From Collybiopsis luxurians FD-317 M1 (lineage: Eukaryota; Basidiomycota; Agaricomycetes; Agaricales; Omphalotaceae), in contig KN834864.1 of assembly GCA_000827265.1 (NCBI GenBank), forward strand, positions 32,056-96,055: a stretch of 64,000 bases of DNA. The letters run 5' to 3'. Position 1 is the first letter of the stretch, and each line of letters starts with the position of its first letter. The translations under genes and the position numbers were made by a program. Below the pieces are notes generated by a model. It had not been told where the DNA came from and did no database searches. It saw only the letters and a list, made by a program, of their open reading frames with translations. Positions 33,917 to 45,437 of the stretch are shown piece after piece.

Positions 33917-34877
33917 TCAAACAAGCATCTCGCTGGTACAGAGCAAGTCGATAAGGCCGTCTTGATCCACCTCCCACCCGTCAAACCCTTCATCAACTTC
34001 CACTCTAAATAGTTTATCAATTAAGTTGACGGAAGAAACTCTCCATGTAACAGTGCCATAGCATTTTTCCTCTTCCTCGACCTCCACATGTTTGAAGAGT
34101 TTCTCCCCCAATGTCATGACATCAGAAACGATCGTCTCAGCTTGCTCTTTGGTAATGCCCGCGAAAAATAAAGAATGTTCATCCCTCGCGGGCAGTGGTT
34201 CCGGTTGTCGCTTCTGAAAAAGTGAAGGCCGCCAACGATTAAACGTCTGCCGCAACATTTGTCCTTCTCTAGCAAGTCCGTTCATTCAGATTTATTTGAT
34301 ATGATAACTTGAACGAGCAAAGCAATCGCAACTTACAGATCGCTGAAACGTTTTTTGAATACTTCAGATGCTCCGCAGATAGATTGAAGGGGATCGACAA
34401 AGTAAGTCTGAGTCATTTGAGTGGCCGTTATGGCATGGGTAGCACGCCAGTAAGCACTTGAAATTGATGTCAATGTCATTGAGACCGAGTAAGAAGAGTG
34501 TCGAAATCATGATCAACGCACTTTTCCACAGTTCCATCTTCGTCTAGCGACAGAAACTCATGATAGGCAGCAAGCACGACATTCAGTTCATCGAGGCGTA
34601 GGTCACCGTTCTGGGTAGAGCCAAAGTTCCGAGTGACACAATTCTCTTCTTCGCCGTTCACCGAGTTCATATGCATTGCCAGTGGTCGATCGAGAGGGTC
34701 AAGGAAAGTGTGCATGAAATCCTCGGTTTGACCTCGATCTGACTGCAAAATATGGGTTGCTTGAGCCTGGACGCGGGCATAAAATGCTTGAGTTTGCGCA
34801 AGTTCTTCGATAGTTTGGCCGGATGGCTGGACTACTTTCTGCAGGAGACGTTTTTCTGAGGCAGAGAAATTAACCAT
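33917..34877 (-). CDS. hypothetical soluble protein, 275 aa
   Basis: Exons 34877-34522, 34456-34337 and 34268-33917 sum to 276 codons; introns 65 and 68 bp. Start MVNFSASEKRLLQKVVQPSG; other stretches are IEELAQTQAFYARVQAQA, LDRPLAMHMNSVNGEEENC, WRATHAITATQMTQTYFVDP and a C-terminus rich in acidic and aromatic residues (KCYGTVTWRVSSVNLIDKL, VDEGFDGWEVDQDGLIDLL). No signal peptide, TM helix or known motif was found; helical N-terminal half. The ATG is supported because the duplication copy at 30443 carries the same ATG context. I do not recognise the family. Expression is plausible since the frame is intact over three exons. Confidence 0.7.
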
Positions 34878-35144
34878 GATGATTCGAAAGAGAGTTGAGA
34901 GAATGAGTGGCCTGGGGCAATTCAAGTTAAATTCGACAATTGTAAGTCGATTCCCACGCCATGTATTGTGAACTCGAAGGTCAAAGCGCATATCGATATT
35001 TGAGCTTAAAGGGTGGTGAGGAAGACAATAAGCATACAATACCTCGAGCTCGTACTACTGCGATGTAATCTCATGCAGAGTTTCAAGTTACGTATTTCAC
35101 TCAATAATAGATAGATAGATATCATTTCACACTTCCTCCATTAC

Positions 35145-35870
35145 TTATGCTTTCTTTAACGTCTCATATTTGACGCGGTAACCCAGTAGAGGTGCAATGT
35201 ACCCTCCCAAGACAGTGACGAACTGTGAACAAAGAAATTTGAGCCCCGTCCGAGCGCGCCACGCTGTCTATTGTACTTACGGCTTTTTCCAACCATTTTG
35301 AATGAATGGGAAACACGGGAAACATATCCCCATAGTAAAACACTTGCATCACTTGAAATACTGAACTTCCCGAAAAGCCCCCGGGCAAAGCAACTGCATT
35401 TCGGAAAAAGATTTCCTTCGTATCGAAGTTCTTTGTGGTTTTTCTCGCTGTCAGATAGACATCATAAAGATACTACCAGAATGGCAACATACTGTTGGAT
35501 TAGTGCGTTCTGTAAACACGCAAGGGACTCCTCTGAAGCTTTCCAAAGCATGAGGCACGCCTCTGGGTATAAATGCGTCTCCGGTTTCCGGTGTGTATGT
35601 TTTGATCACCGATCCAAGTGTTACCTTCAACTTTCCTTCGCGAACAGTGATAATTTCGTCGTGGCTTTCGTGCCAATGAATTGGACCGTGGAATACTTCG
35701 TCTTCCTCATTACCACTGATGCTGATAATGCGGAGTTGTGGTTCGAAGGTCTAAAAATTAAATTTTGTATCAGGAATGGTATTCCAGTGGTTTCTTGTCG
35801 ACGTGGCCGAATATCGTACAATAGTTATTCCTCTAGAAACGTCCACTGTCTCTGTATAGTTGTCTGACAT
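35145..35870 (-). CDS. single-domain cupin, 178 aa
   Basis: Exons 35870-35820, 35750-35493, 35430-35281 and 35222-35145. MSDNYTETVDVSRG start; motif 1 HWHESHDEIITVREG, motif 2 GDAFIPRGVPHALE; the same C-terminal signature (FVTVLGGYIAPLLGYRVKY). All metal ligands are present. Compared with the copy at 30701 there are scattered replacements, including FHGPIHWHE for FYVPMHWHE just before the first His, which may alter the pocket. The gene is divergent from the AMP ligase (start codons 929 bp apart), so the two may be co-regulated (inference). Confidence 0.85.
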
Positions 35871-36746
35871 TGTATGTGTGTCCAAGTATCGTTCTATTGC
35901 GAAGATCCATGGCGTTTGGCGCATCTTTTTATATCTTTGGAGCAACTTTCATAGTTGCGGTTCAGACCCGACAAACGCGGCGTTGGACCTGAATTGCTTA
36001 CGTCCAGGTATAACTGAAGGGAAGTAATAACCTATTTCATACGCCACCTCCGCATCGGGGACCCGCCGGAATTTCGATTTTCCCTTCATGTAGAGGAGAA
36101 ATGGTGATACTGCCGTTATCACACCCAAAATCTTGATATTATGGCTATATCACACCCTGTACCTCCGTTACAATGTCGGTATAATATTTAGGACAATTTG
36201 ATGATACACAGTACGTGTACTCTATATGAGGCCCTGCCGTTGGTAATGAACCAATTTCCCAGATTCCCTACAGGTCTGTAGTACCAGATCGGGCACTTAT
36301 GTGCAAACTTCAGGAGTGTTTTCAAGACGGCGGAGATGCTGCTACCAAGCATCTCCCATGGAGGCTTACCCACGATCCACGTAAGGGGCATGCAAAGTGT
36401 TGAACATTGACTATATAAACCATTAGCAAACGGCCGAACCTAGCCAACATTCGCAATATGGAAGTAAGCTTTTAGCAGTAGCGGTCGGGGGTAGTTAGAT
36501 ACAGATCTACAATGTATCGGTTAACGCCATTCTTCCTGCTGTTTGCGATGTCTACGTTTCCGGAATTATACAAAATTCACCCCGCGGGGTTTAGCCGCAA
36601 ATGATGATCTTGATGTGCAACATCAAGGGCCTTCGTACATCTGTGATATTTGGGGCACCAATCAGAACCTTGTCGATCGTCCCACAGCGTTGGCGTGGAT
36701 GTCAATGCCATTAAACTATGGTGATCGAATGGCATTGGAGAAAGGA

Positions 36747-36754
36747 TATATAAA
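36747..36754 (+). promoter_or_regulatory. TATA box of the AMP-dependent synthetase
   Basis: TATATAAA, about 45 bp before the ATG at 36799; preserved in the duplicated copy. Confidence 0.5.
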
Positions 36755-36798
36755 GATAACCACCATAGAAGAGAATCACAGTATAATTTGTTCCAAAT

Positions 36799-39380
36799 AT
36801 GTTCGAATTCTCCAGTCTTACAGGAGCAGCGCCACCAATTCCTGATAATCTATCTCTTCCTCAGTTCCTTCTGCAGTACAAGCATTCTATCCGTCCCAAT
36901 CGTCCTCACAATATCCCTTGGTTTGTGAATGGCATCAACAGTCGAAAAATATACGAAGAAGAGGTGCAGTGCAAGTGCTATAAGAGAAGCAGGCAAATTG
37001 ATCTTTTTGCAGATTATTCATCGAACGGCATGTCTTGCCAGTGGACTTACAACCGTTTTTAAGCTAAGTGAGTCTAGTTAATTCGAAGAAATTTGATATG
37101 CATTAATGAGTATCTAATAAAGAAGAGGATGACGTTGGTAAAACCTGTAATTTTTGAACTTTCACTGAATTCTTACCTGACTGTCTAGTCTTAATATTCA
37201 GTCCTAACCATGTTGGTAAGCACGTTTAAAGCTCCGGTTCTCACATATTCATCTACATCCATTGATAGACTACCCTATTTGCATTTGGGCCGTTCACCAA
37301 CTCATGGGAATTGTCTCGTAAGGATATTTTTGGTCTATAATCCGACAGCGGAAAAGACTCTGAAATTACATTCGGTAATCTAGGTTAGCTAATCCCTCAT
37401 TCACCCAGTCGGAGCTGGTGTACCAGCTTAACCAAACACGTCCTACCCTGATTATTCTTCATTCTCAAACAGTTAATGTGGCCAGGGCTGCCGCTCAAGA
37501 AATGGGGCTCTGTTTGGACCGACTTGTAATTCTGGACCAAGCACAGTCAATGCAGTCCATGGTTTCTGTTGAGGATCTAATCAAACTGGGACTGGTGTGC
37601 CCACTGTTTCAAGGCAGGGCTCTCCAGATAGGGGAAGGTAGGGAGAGAATTGCATTTCTCAGTCCATCTAGTGGTACTACTGGAGTCCCAAAGGTTCTCT
37701 ATGCTGCTTTGTGTACGATGATGAGCCTGACAGTCTTTGCATTTAGATTGTCGCCATATCCCATTTTGCTGTAATTGCAAACTGCTTGCAGATCGCTGCC
37801 CATAACAAGGTTGGACAAAATTATACTTCATGGAATCAGCAGCGATATCGCCCAGGGGATGTGTGCATTGCAGTGCTGCCTTTTTATCGTGAGCACATAG
37901 ATATTTACTATTCTTGATTTACTCAGCTTAATTTCATAGATATCTATGGCCTTGGTGTCGTGGTTTGTAGAATGCATCTCATGTAAATAAAAGCTGATAT
38001 TTTTTAGCACAGCTAAATCTTATTCTCTTTTGTGGAGTAGGCCAATTAGTTTTTTAGATAAAAACTATTCAAAAACTAAATGTGCATGATAGATGACACT
38101 GGTTATTGTCCCAAAATTTCAATTGATCCCCTTTCTGGAAAGCATCAGGCAGTATTCAGTGACTCACCTAATGCTTGTTCCTCCACAAGTTTTGCTTCTT
38201 TGCAAGGTATGACTGACTCAAAAAATTGAAATCAAATAGCGATAGTTTATGTAGGAACCAGTAATAAAAGACTATGATCTCTCTCAAATTCGGATGGTTC
38301 TCTGTGCAGGTTCATCATTGACTGGTTCGTCATTTCATCTTTGTAACATTCTCATTCTGATTTATTGTGTTTATCCTAGCGGAACTGGCAGATCAATTGT
38401 ATCAGCTGCTACCTTCTGCACAAATTGGGCAAGCTTATGGTATTTAAGTCTAGCCTCTTGAATTACCAAGGTGTAGTAACATCAGGCAGGATCTACAGAA
38501 GCCACAGGTGTAGTATCCATTTGGCCTGTAAATCAATTTCACGGGATTTCTGGTGGAGAGCTTATCCCGGGCACAGCAGCTCGACTGTTGAAAAGTGATG
38601 GATCTTGGGCTGGATACAATGAGCCAGGGGAGCTTCATGTGAAAACACCTTCGGCTGCACTGGGTTACTATGGGAACAAGGAAGTGTAGGTTGTCCAGTC
38701 AGAAGTATGCAAACTCTCTGATACCCTTACAGAACCGTGGAGACATTTGTTGATGGGTTTGTATCTCTGGTTTTAGCCTCGATTTTTACTATTGAGCAAA
38801 ATGGAATAAACAGATGGATTCACACAGGTGACCTTGTTCAGCTTGATGAAAACCATGAAGTGATTTATATTGAACGGCTTAAAGTGGGTTTATGTAATAA
38901 GATAAATTCTCTGAACTGAAGCACATCATAGGAAATTATGAAAGTATGGATCACATATTACTGACAATTTCCTAGTGGCTTAATACTGCCTTTTTCAGGT
39001 ACGCGGATTTCAGGTTGCACCAGCTGAGCTAGAGGGGTGTATTTTGGATCACCCTTGGGTTGCAGATGTAGGAGTTGTGGGAATTCCTGATAAATACAGT
39101 GGGGAAGTTCCACTGGCATTTGTAGTTCCTGCTCCCGGTATTGTAGAGCAAGTTGGCATCAAGAAGCTCAAAATGGCAGTGATCAAGGTACACAATAAAA
39201 CCCATATTGAAGGAATGTTTAGCTCATAAGTTTGTTTCCAAGCATGTTGCAGTCAACAAGGCCCCATTCAAGTGTTTGTCAGCAGTTGAGCTCACAGATG
39301 ACATTCCAAAGAATTCTAGTGGGAAGCTACTAAGAAGACTTCTTCGGACCATGGTTCCAAGTTTGGCTACCAAGCTGTGA
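36799..39380 (+). CDS. AMP-dependent synthetase/ligase (4CL-like), 559 aa, 18 exons
   Basis: Exons: 36799-36963, 37013-37067, 37123-37137, 37189-37215, 37269-37317, 37384-37693, 37747-37888, 37940-37954, 38008-38036, 38093-38206, 38255-38324, 38380-38439, 38490-38685, 38733-38756, 38814-38883, 38932-38943, 38999-39187, 39243-39380; all phases agree. ANL-superfamily motifs are in order: FSPNHVDYPICIWAVHQL; A3 SSGTTGVPK (to residue 207); HIYGL; A5 YGSTEATG; A7 WIHTGDL (about 425-431); A8 VRGFQVAPAELE; A10 PKNSSGK with catalytic Lys542. It should adenylate a carboxylic acid and form a CoA thioester; the substrate is unknown. The C-terminus TKL is a weak PTS1-like tripeptide. Exon 16 is a 12-nt microexon (EIMK). 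Some donors are weak (GTTCTC at 37694). CpG is common in the first exons and scarce after about 37.5 kb. The frame is intact. Confidence 0.9.
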
Positions 39381-39732
39381 ATATGAATGCCATGTTATGT
39401 GGCATGTCATCCTGGTCCACACTCAAACCTCTAAACAAGTACCATTTTTTATCTTTACATTTTCCCAGAAGAAAAAAGACATTTTTTTGCAGATTTTGTG
39501 TATTAGTAAGGTAGAGTTCAGGTGCAAGGGGGCACATCATTCGCAGTGACTAAAGTATGACTCCTTGGCTTGTCGGTATGGCTTTCCCTTTAGATTTGGT
39601 TTTCAAGAAAGGTTTGTTTCGGTATTGGAAAAGCTTCTGGGGTACAGGAGGCATTCACAGTCATTGAAAGCTGAATTGAACTTAACCTTTTGTGGCTTTG
39701 CATTGCATTGCGCATCTAAGGCTCAGTAAAGG

Positions 39733-40083
39733 GCATAATTCTTAGAAAATCTATCAATAATATGTACTGCTAAAATATCAAAAATCTGGCTCCAAGCAAT
39801 CCTAGAGAAGAGTCTTCCTGAAGGTTCCTCAGAGCCAGATTCAGGAATTATGCCCTCTGTGAATTTTTGATACTTTTCTAAGAATTTCACTTGAATTTCA
39901 TGATGAACATCTAAATGGTATAATTCAGAGAAAATCTATCAATAATTCATATTGCTAAGATATTAAAATTCTGGCTCCAAGCAATCCTTAAGAAGGGTCT
40001 TCCTGAAGGTCCCTCAGAGCCAGATTCAGGAATTATGACCTCCTTGAATTTTTGATACATTTCTAGGAATTTCACTTGAATTT
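39733..40083 (+). repeat. tandem duplication, 185-bp period
   Basis: Two consecutive copies (39733-39917 and 39918-40083) share AGAAAATCTATCAATAAT, CTGGCTCCAAGCAATCCT, GGGTCTTCCTGAAGG-like and CAGAGCCAGATTCAGGAATT blocks. Each unit contains inverted ATCTGGCT / AGCCAGAT arms and could fold into a hairpin. No coding potential. Confidence 0.75.
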
Positions 40084-40924
40084 CGCAGTTTTTGTCACAG
40101 TTTGTCACTCTCATATCACATGATGTGCCCCTTTGCACCTGAACTCTACCTTATGTATTAGTGAAATATCACTACAGTATATGGTCAAAACCTGCAAAAT
40201 ACCAAAACACCAAATTTGGCAGGGTGACATCATTATCCTGTGACATTATAATCATGTTCTGGGCAGGATTTGGTCAATAACAAGATGCAACTGCTGGAAT
40301 GAAATAAAAGTTTACCTCAAGACTGATTTTTTCTAAAATGGGAGCTGAAATCCTCATAAATAATTATTGAGTTTAATGCATTTGACAGGGGAAATGATTA
40401 TGGTAAGTATAACTGTGTATATTCATTGACATGTAACACAATTAGTGGGACAGAAAGTTGTTGTGTGGACAATGAGTGCTTAGTTGACAAATTAGGATGA
40501 TGGCTGTGTTTGGGGCTGAACAGAAAGGGAAATTGATAATAATGGTGAAGAAATTAGGCTGGGGCACAACACTGCCAAGGATAATAAAACTGCAACTGAG
40601 TGTGTCCTTCAAAGATTCCCCAGAAATAATAAGACAGACACTGAGCATTTACTGTTTGAGGAAAAATAATGAAAGTGCTAGAGCACTGAGGAATATAAGG
40701 CAGGAAGACCAAAAAAAAAAAAAAACTGAACATGGGACATACCACAATGAGCATTGAGCAATGAGAAAAAAAGATGCACAATAAGCAACAAGCAAATTTG
40801 GAAGGTGCCTGGCATTCATAGAAGGGCAAAAGACCCCATACAAGTGTTGCTTTTTCAATATCATTTAAAAAAGATTACAAATATTTTATTGAAGCAGTTC
40901 TGAGATCTAAAGACTATGGATGTA

Positions 40925-41321
40925 TTAGAGATTATGGGTATGAGTTAAGACTATAGTTGATGGTGTACACAGCACTGAGAGATCACACAGATCAGGAGGG
41001 AAGAAAAGTGCCACTGTTACAATTGGATATCTAGTCCTTATATACAGGTCCTGAGTACATGTGTAATACTCTATATAAAAGGTAAGTAGATAACAGGTAT
41101 AATGTAAGTGGTTGCTATAAATAAGCAAGTGGGAAACATAAGTAGATATTGCGAGAATGACTACACAGCTATGAGAACAACTACACAAGAATAGGTATAT
41201 GTGATGGTAACAATGAGAACTGAGATATGTTGGTGAGACCAGATATAAGTACACTACAACTAAGTATAGACTGTTCCATAAATAACTAGCTAATTGTACC
41301 TTTATTTCCAATATTCCAACG
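40925..41321. repeat. LTR-like element, copy 2 of 2
   Basis: Homologue of 2403-2812. It ends TTCCAATATTCCAAC at 41320. It lies between the 3' ends of the convergent AMP ligase and NLR genes. No internal retrotransposon sequence is attached, so it is probably a solo LTR. Confidence 0.6.
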
Positions 41322-41447
41322 GGATGTACTATTCAATTGAAATGTAACTAATCAGCAGTTTAAACAAACACTGGTTTAAATTTTTAGTTTAAATTCCAGT
41401 TCAGTTCAGTTTAGTTCATTGCAGTTTGTTGAACTAAACTTTCATCC

Positions 41448-44400
41448 CTAATTAACCTCAGCCCTTTTTGCAAGTAAAAGGTTTATAATAGCTCTATTTC
41501 CAATGATTTCAGCAGCCTGGAAGGGATTGTCATAGTGGCCACCCCAAGAGTTAACATCAGCTCCTCTTTCAAGTAAAAGGCTTACTATGGTCTCATTTCC
41601 AGTAGCTACAGCAGCCTGAAGGGCACTGCCATAATAGCCACCCTGAGCATTGACATCTGCACCTTTGTCAAGCAAAAGGCTTACCATGGCTTCATCCCCC
41701 TTGGCTGCAGCAGCCTGGAGAGCACTACCATACTGGCCACCCTGAGCATTGACAGCTGCACCTTTTGCAAGCAAAAGGTTCACCATGGCTTCATTTCCCT
41801 TGGCTACAGCAGCCTGAAGAGCATAGCCATAATAGCCACTTTGAGTATTGACATCAGCTCCTTCTGTAAGTAAAAGGTGTACCATAACCTCATCTCCTTT
41901 TGCTACAGCATTCAAAAAGGCATTGTCATAAAGAATACTCTCATCTGCCCCCCTTTCAAGCAAAAGGTTTACTATAGTCTCATTGCCATTGTCTGCAGCA
42001 GCCTGAAGTGCATTGCCATAGAATCCACCTTGGGCATTGACATCAGCTCCTTTCTCAAGTAAGATGTTTACCATGACCTCATTCCCATTGTCTGCAGCAA
42101 CTTGAAGTGCATTGCCATAAAATATACTACCCTTAGCATTGATGTCAGCACCATGTTCAAGGAGAAGAATCACCATGGTCCCATTATTGCAAGCTACAGC
42201 ATCAAAAAGAGCATTACCATAGAGGCCTCCCTCAGCATTGGCATCTGCTCCTTTGTTGAGTAACAGACTAACCATTGCTTCATTTCTGTAGGCTACAGCA
42301 GCCAAAAGTGCATTGCCATAGAGGTCATTTTGAGCATTAATGTCAGCACCTTCTCCAAGTAAAAGATTCACCATACTCTCATTTTTGTTAGCCACAGCGG
42401 CCAAAAGTGCATTACCATCATTAGAATTGGCTCCATTTTGAAGTAGAAGATTTACCATGGCTTCATTACTGTTGGCTACAGCACATTGAAGGGCACTTCC
42501 ATATTCGCCACCAAGGGCATTGACATCAGCACCTCTTGCAAGGAATAAATTTACCATGGCCTCATTTCCTTTGGCTACTGCAGCCAGAATGATGCCACCT
42601 AATTGGCTATCTTGAGCATTGGCATCTGCTCCATTTTTCAGTAAGAGATTCACTATAGTATCATTTCTCATGACTGCAGCAGCATGAAGGGCATTGCCAT
42701 ATTGGCCACCCTGAGCATTGACATCTGCTCCCATTTCTAGTAGAAGATTTACCATATTTTCATTTTCATCAACTGTAGCAGCCTGAAGGGCATTGCCATA
42801 TCTGCCACCCTGAGCATTGATGTCAGCTCCTTTGTCAAGTAGAAGATTTATCATGGCCTCATCTCTTGCAATGGCTGCAGGAGTAACCTGAATGATATTA
42901 CTATAAGAGCTGCTCTGAGTATTGACATCAACATCATATCTTACAACCCCATTAAAGCTAGTTGAATGTCTATGTCTTGAAACTCTTGATGCAGCATAGA
43001 GTGCTCCTTCCAAATCACATTTATAACAAGAATTGAGTAGATAATGGCTTGCTGTCAATAAACCTTCCCATATCAAATAAAAGATTGGACCAACATCTTT
43101 CCATTCATCCCAATAATCTTCAAAAAAAAACAAAATACTATCATCGAACACTGTACATATTTGAGTCCACTGCTTAAAAGATGGCCACCCCGTGGTAGCA
43201 AATTCTGCTATCTTCTGATGCAGACAGCTCTTACCATCCTTTTCTTCAACAGCTCTTGCATGTTTTGTCCATTTATTTACAGCATATCTTCCTAATGGAT
43301 AGTCTTTTAGACTAGGCCCAACTCCTTGGATGTAAAGGAATTGTATGTATTGCACTAGATATACTATGCATGCTTGAGCAATTTTTTCATGTGCTATCAG
43401 TTCATTGATAGGAAATAGACTGACAGTGTGAGATAAATTGTTTTGGGCAATTAGAAACTCCTTAACAGATGCATGTGCAAGATGGACATGTGAGTAAATA
43501 TCAACTGTCACCAGAGTAGAGTCAATAATTAAATGCATTTTTACATTCTCTTTATTGGCTTGTTCTATACAGTTGTTCTGCAAATCTATTGTCAGAATTT
43601 CTAATGCTTGTTTAACAGTCGGAGGCTCAAAGGAGTATAATATCCACAGGAGAAGATGGTGAGCCTCTTCTCTGGTCTTTTTCTTCCAAGTCCGCTGCAT
43701 TGCTTGATAATAAGTCTGCTCCAAGTCATCAGGCAGGTCTTTCAAAGCTTCATATACAGCTCTGGGTGTTCCACAATCCTCAAGCACCTTCAGTTGACAG
43801 GCCACCCAGCGGAATCTGGATGCATATGATATTTCATAATTATATGGTAATGAATATTTCAAAACTTACTGTCCTTGGGCTTTTTCCTTCAAAGTGTTAA
43901 GAACCTTTGCTCTTAGATCTCCATTAAAATCATATTTTTCAATTTCTTCTTCTAGATACACCTCTATGTCACTGTCAACCCTATGATTCAATGAAATAGT
44001 GAGGTATTCTTTTGAGATATCTTTCATTGGACTGTATCGACTTGTCAACAGAATGCCAAACTGCTTAGGAAGGCTTTTCAGCCATCCCAAAACCTTTGAA
44101 GGTTCACTGCACTCATCCATTGCATCTAACACAAAGTAACCACCATTTATATCCTTGAAAACCTCTTCAAGGACCATAACTAGGTCCTTTACAGGTGGTG
44201 AAGACCCACTGAGGCCTTGATTACTACATTTGTCAAACAATCTCTTTAGTGCAGAATGGATGCTTTTGCTATTGGCACCAACCCGGTGCAAAAGAGACAA
44301 TAGGAAGCCCCTAAATGTCAACTTTTGGCCTGTGTTATCACATGAATCAAAGTAGTGATACCAGACATTGACCGGGGCAATTTGCTCGAGGTCTCTGATA

Positions 44401-44835
44401 ATTGTAGTGCTGGCGCAATTAAAAAAAGATTGTCAGTAACTTCTGTATCACTGACCTTATAAAACTCACGATAGAATGGTCTTGCCTGATCCAGCTTCAA
44501 TGATTTGTTAGTAATGAATTATTTTATCATTAATTTATCTGTACCTTTACCCTGAATCCAAAGTACATTTGATTCTGGGCCTTGCTTCCACTTGATATAT
44601 TCAGGATGCTCAAGAATCCATTGACCAGTACCCTCAACTCTCTTGTCATATGCAGCTTGAAAGTTTGTGGTGCAATCAGGAGCGTCTAGCCATTTTTGAA
44701 TCTCTTCCTTTTCATCGTTTGCTTTCAAAAGCCGGAATCCCTTGAATACATGCCAAAACCAGTGTGGAATTATACCTTACAAACTACTGTGAATGTTCCA
44801 CCGTGTATGGAAAAGTGGGAAGCATTCGGGAACAT
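41448..44835 (-). CDS. NACHT-ankyrin STAND (NLR-like) protein, 1062 aa
   Basis: Exons 44835-44776, 44740-44545, 44494-44470, 44409-43870 and 43815-41448 sum to 1063 codons; introns 35, 50, 60 and 54 bp. Start MFPNASHFSIHGGTFTVV, then the linker DEKEEIQKWLDAP and DKRVEGTGQWIL. NACHT features: Walker A GKAGSGKT (Lys90), Walker B YFVLDAMDEC (about 185-194), sensor-like ILLTSRYSP, then FRWVACQLKVLEDC and LPDDLEQTYYQAM as in fungal NACHT proteins. The C-terminal half has 15 ankyrin repeats (VNLLLEKGADVNAQGG type) of mostly 33 residues; two are shortened. Fungal proteins of this kind are nucleotide-operated switches in non-self recognition or programmed cell death; this role is inferred from architecture. 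Repeat units are very alike in DNA, a sign of ongoing exchange. Intron 1 at 35 bp is short. The gene body is nearly CpG-free. Confidence 0.85.
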
Positions 44836-45340
44836 GCTATACACCAGTCTGGTATGAGATTTCGCGCAAGGAAATCATAATTTTCTTACGTTCCACTTGT
44901 AATCACTGTCATTTCCGAGTCTCTGGATTGCAGGGTACAGTCAATTAAATGAATGAGTTACTGAGTTAGTATATATATAATCAACGTACCGCGTGCGGCG
45001 TACATCATTCATGATGGGCGAATTGTGGAAGTGGCAGATGTACGAGTTCGCCCTTATATATGTCACCTTTCAAGGTCTCATGACTCGATGAATCGCTTTG
45101 ATCGGCTATCGTGCATCTGATCGGCCCTTATCGTTGCCGCTGGGATCGCTATCTGAATTTTTCGGTTATATTGGTTACAATTTGAGTTGAATAACGAGTT
45201 GAAGTCATTTCTGCATCCACAATACATTGACTGGTGATTAGCAACTCCTGCAAACTTTCCATTGAACTGGGGTAATCCGGTCTAACTCGGGTGTGACCAA
45301 TGCTTCAGCTTTCTCAGAATGCACAGCATGTCACAAGCAG
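44836..45340. other. intergenic, upstream of the NLR gene
   Basis: Presumed NLR promoter; no ORF supported. CpG frequency returns to normal here. Confidence 0.5.
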
Positions 45341-45437
45341 GCATTAATGGGGTAGTGGTAACCTGGGTCGTTGCCATAAATGATTTCTGAACATGTATCT
45401 TTTCGACCCGCCGGGGGTTCGATTCCCTCTTAATGCA
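45341..45437 (+). tRNA. tRNA-Gly(GCC) with intron, copy 1
   Basis: Cloverleaf: acceptor GCATTAA/TTAATGC with discriminator A; D arm GGGT/ACCT; anticodon stem GGTCG/CGACC with loop TTGCCA(T); T arm GGGGG-TTCGATT-CCCTC. The mature length is 71 nt; a ~26-nt intron follows position 37. Confidence 0.9.

Larger units (their letters stand above)
34866..36908 (+). repeat. segmental duplication, source copy
   Basis: Collinear homologue of 30443-32300. It spans the 5' end of the hypothetical gene (34877), the whole cupin gene (35145-35870), the ~0.9-kb divergent promoter region and most of exon 1 of the AMP ligase. Its outer neighbours are complete genes, which identifies it as the ancestral location. 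Confidence 0.85.
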
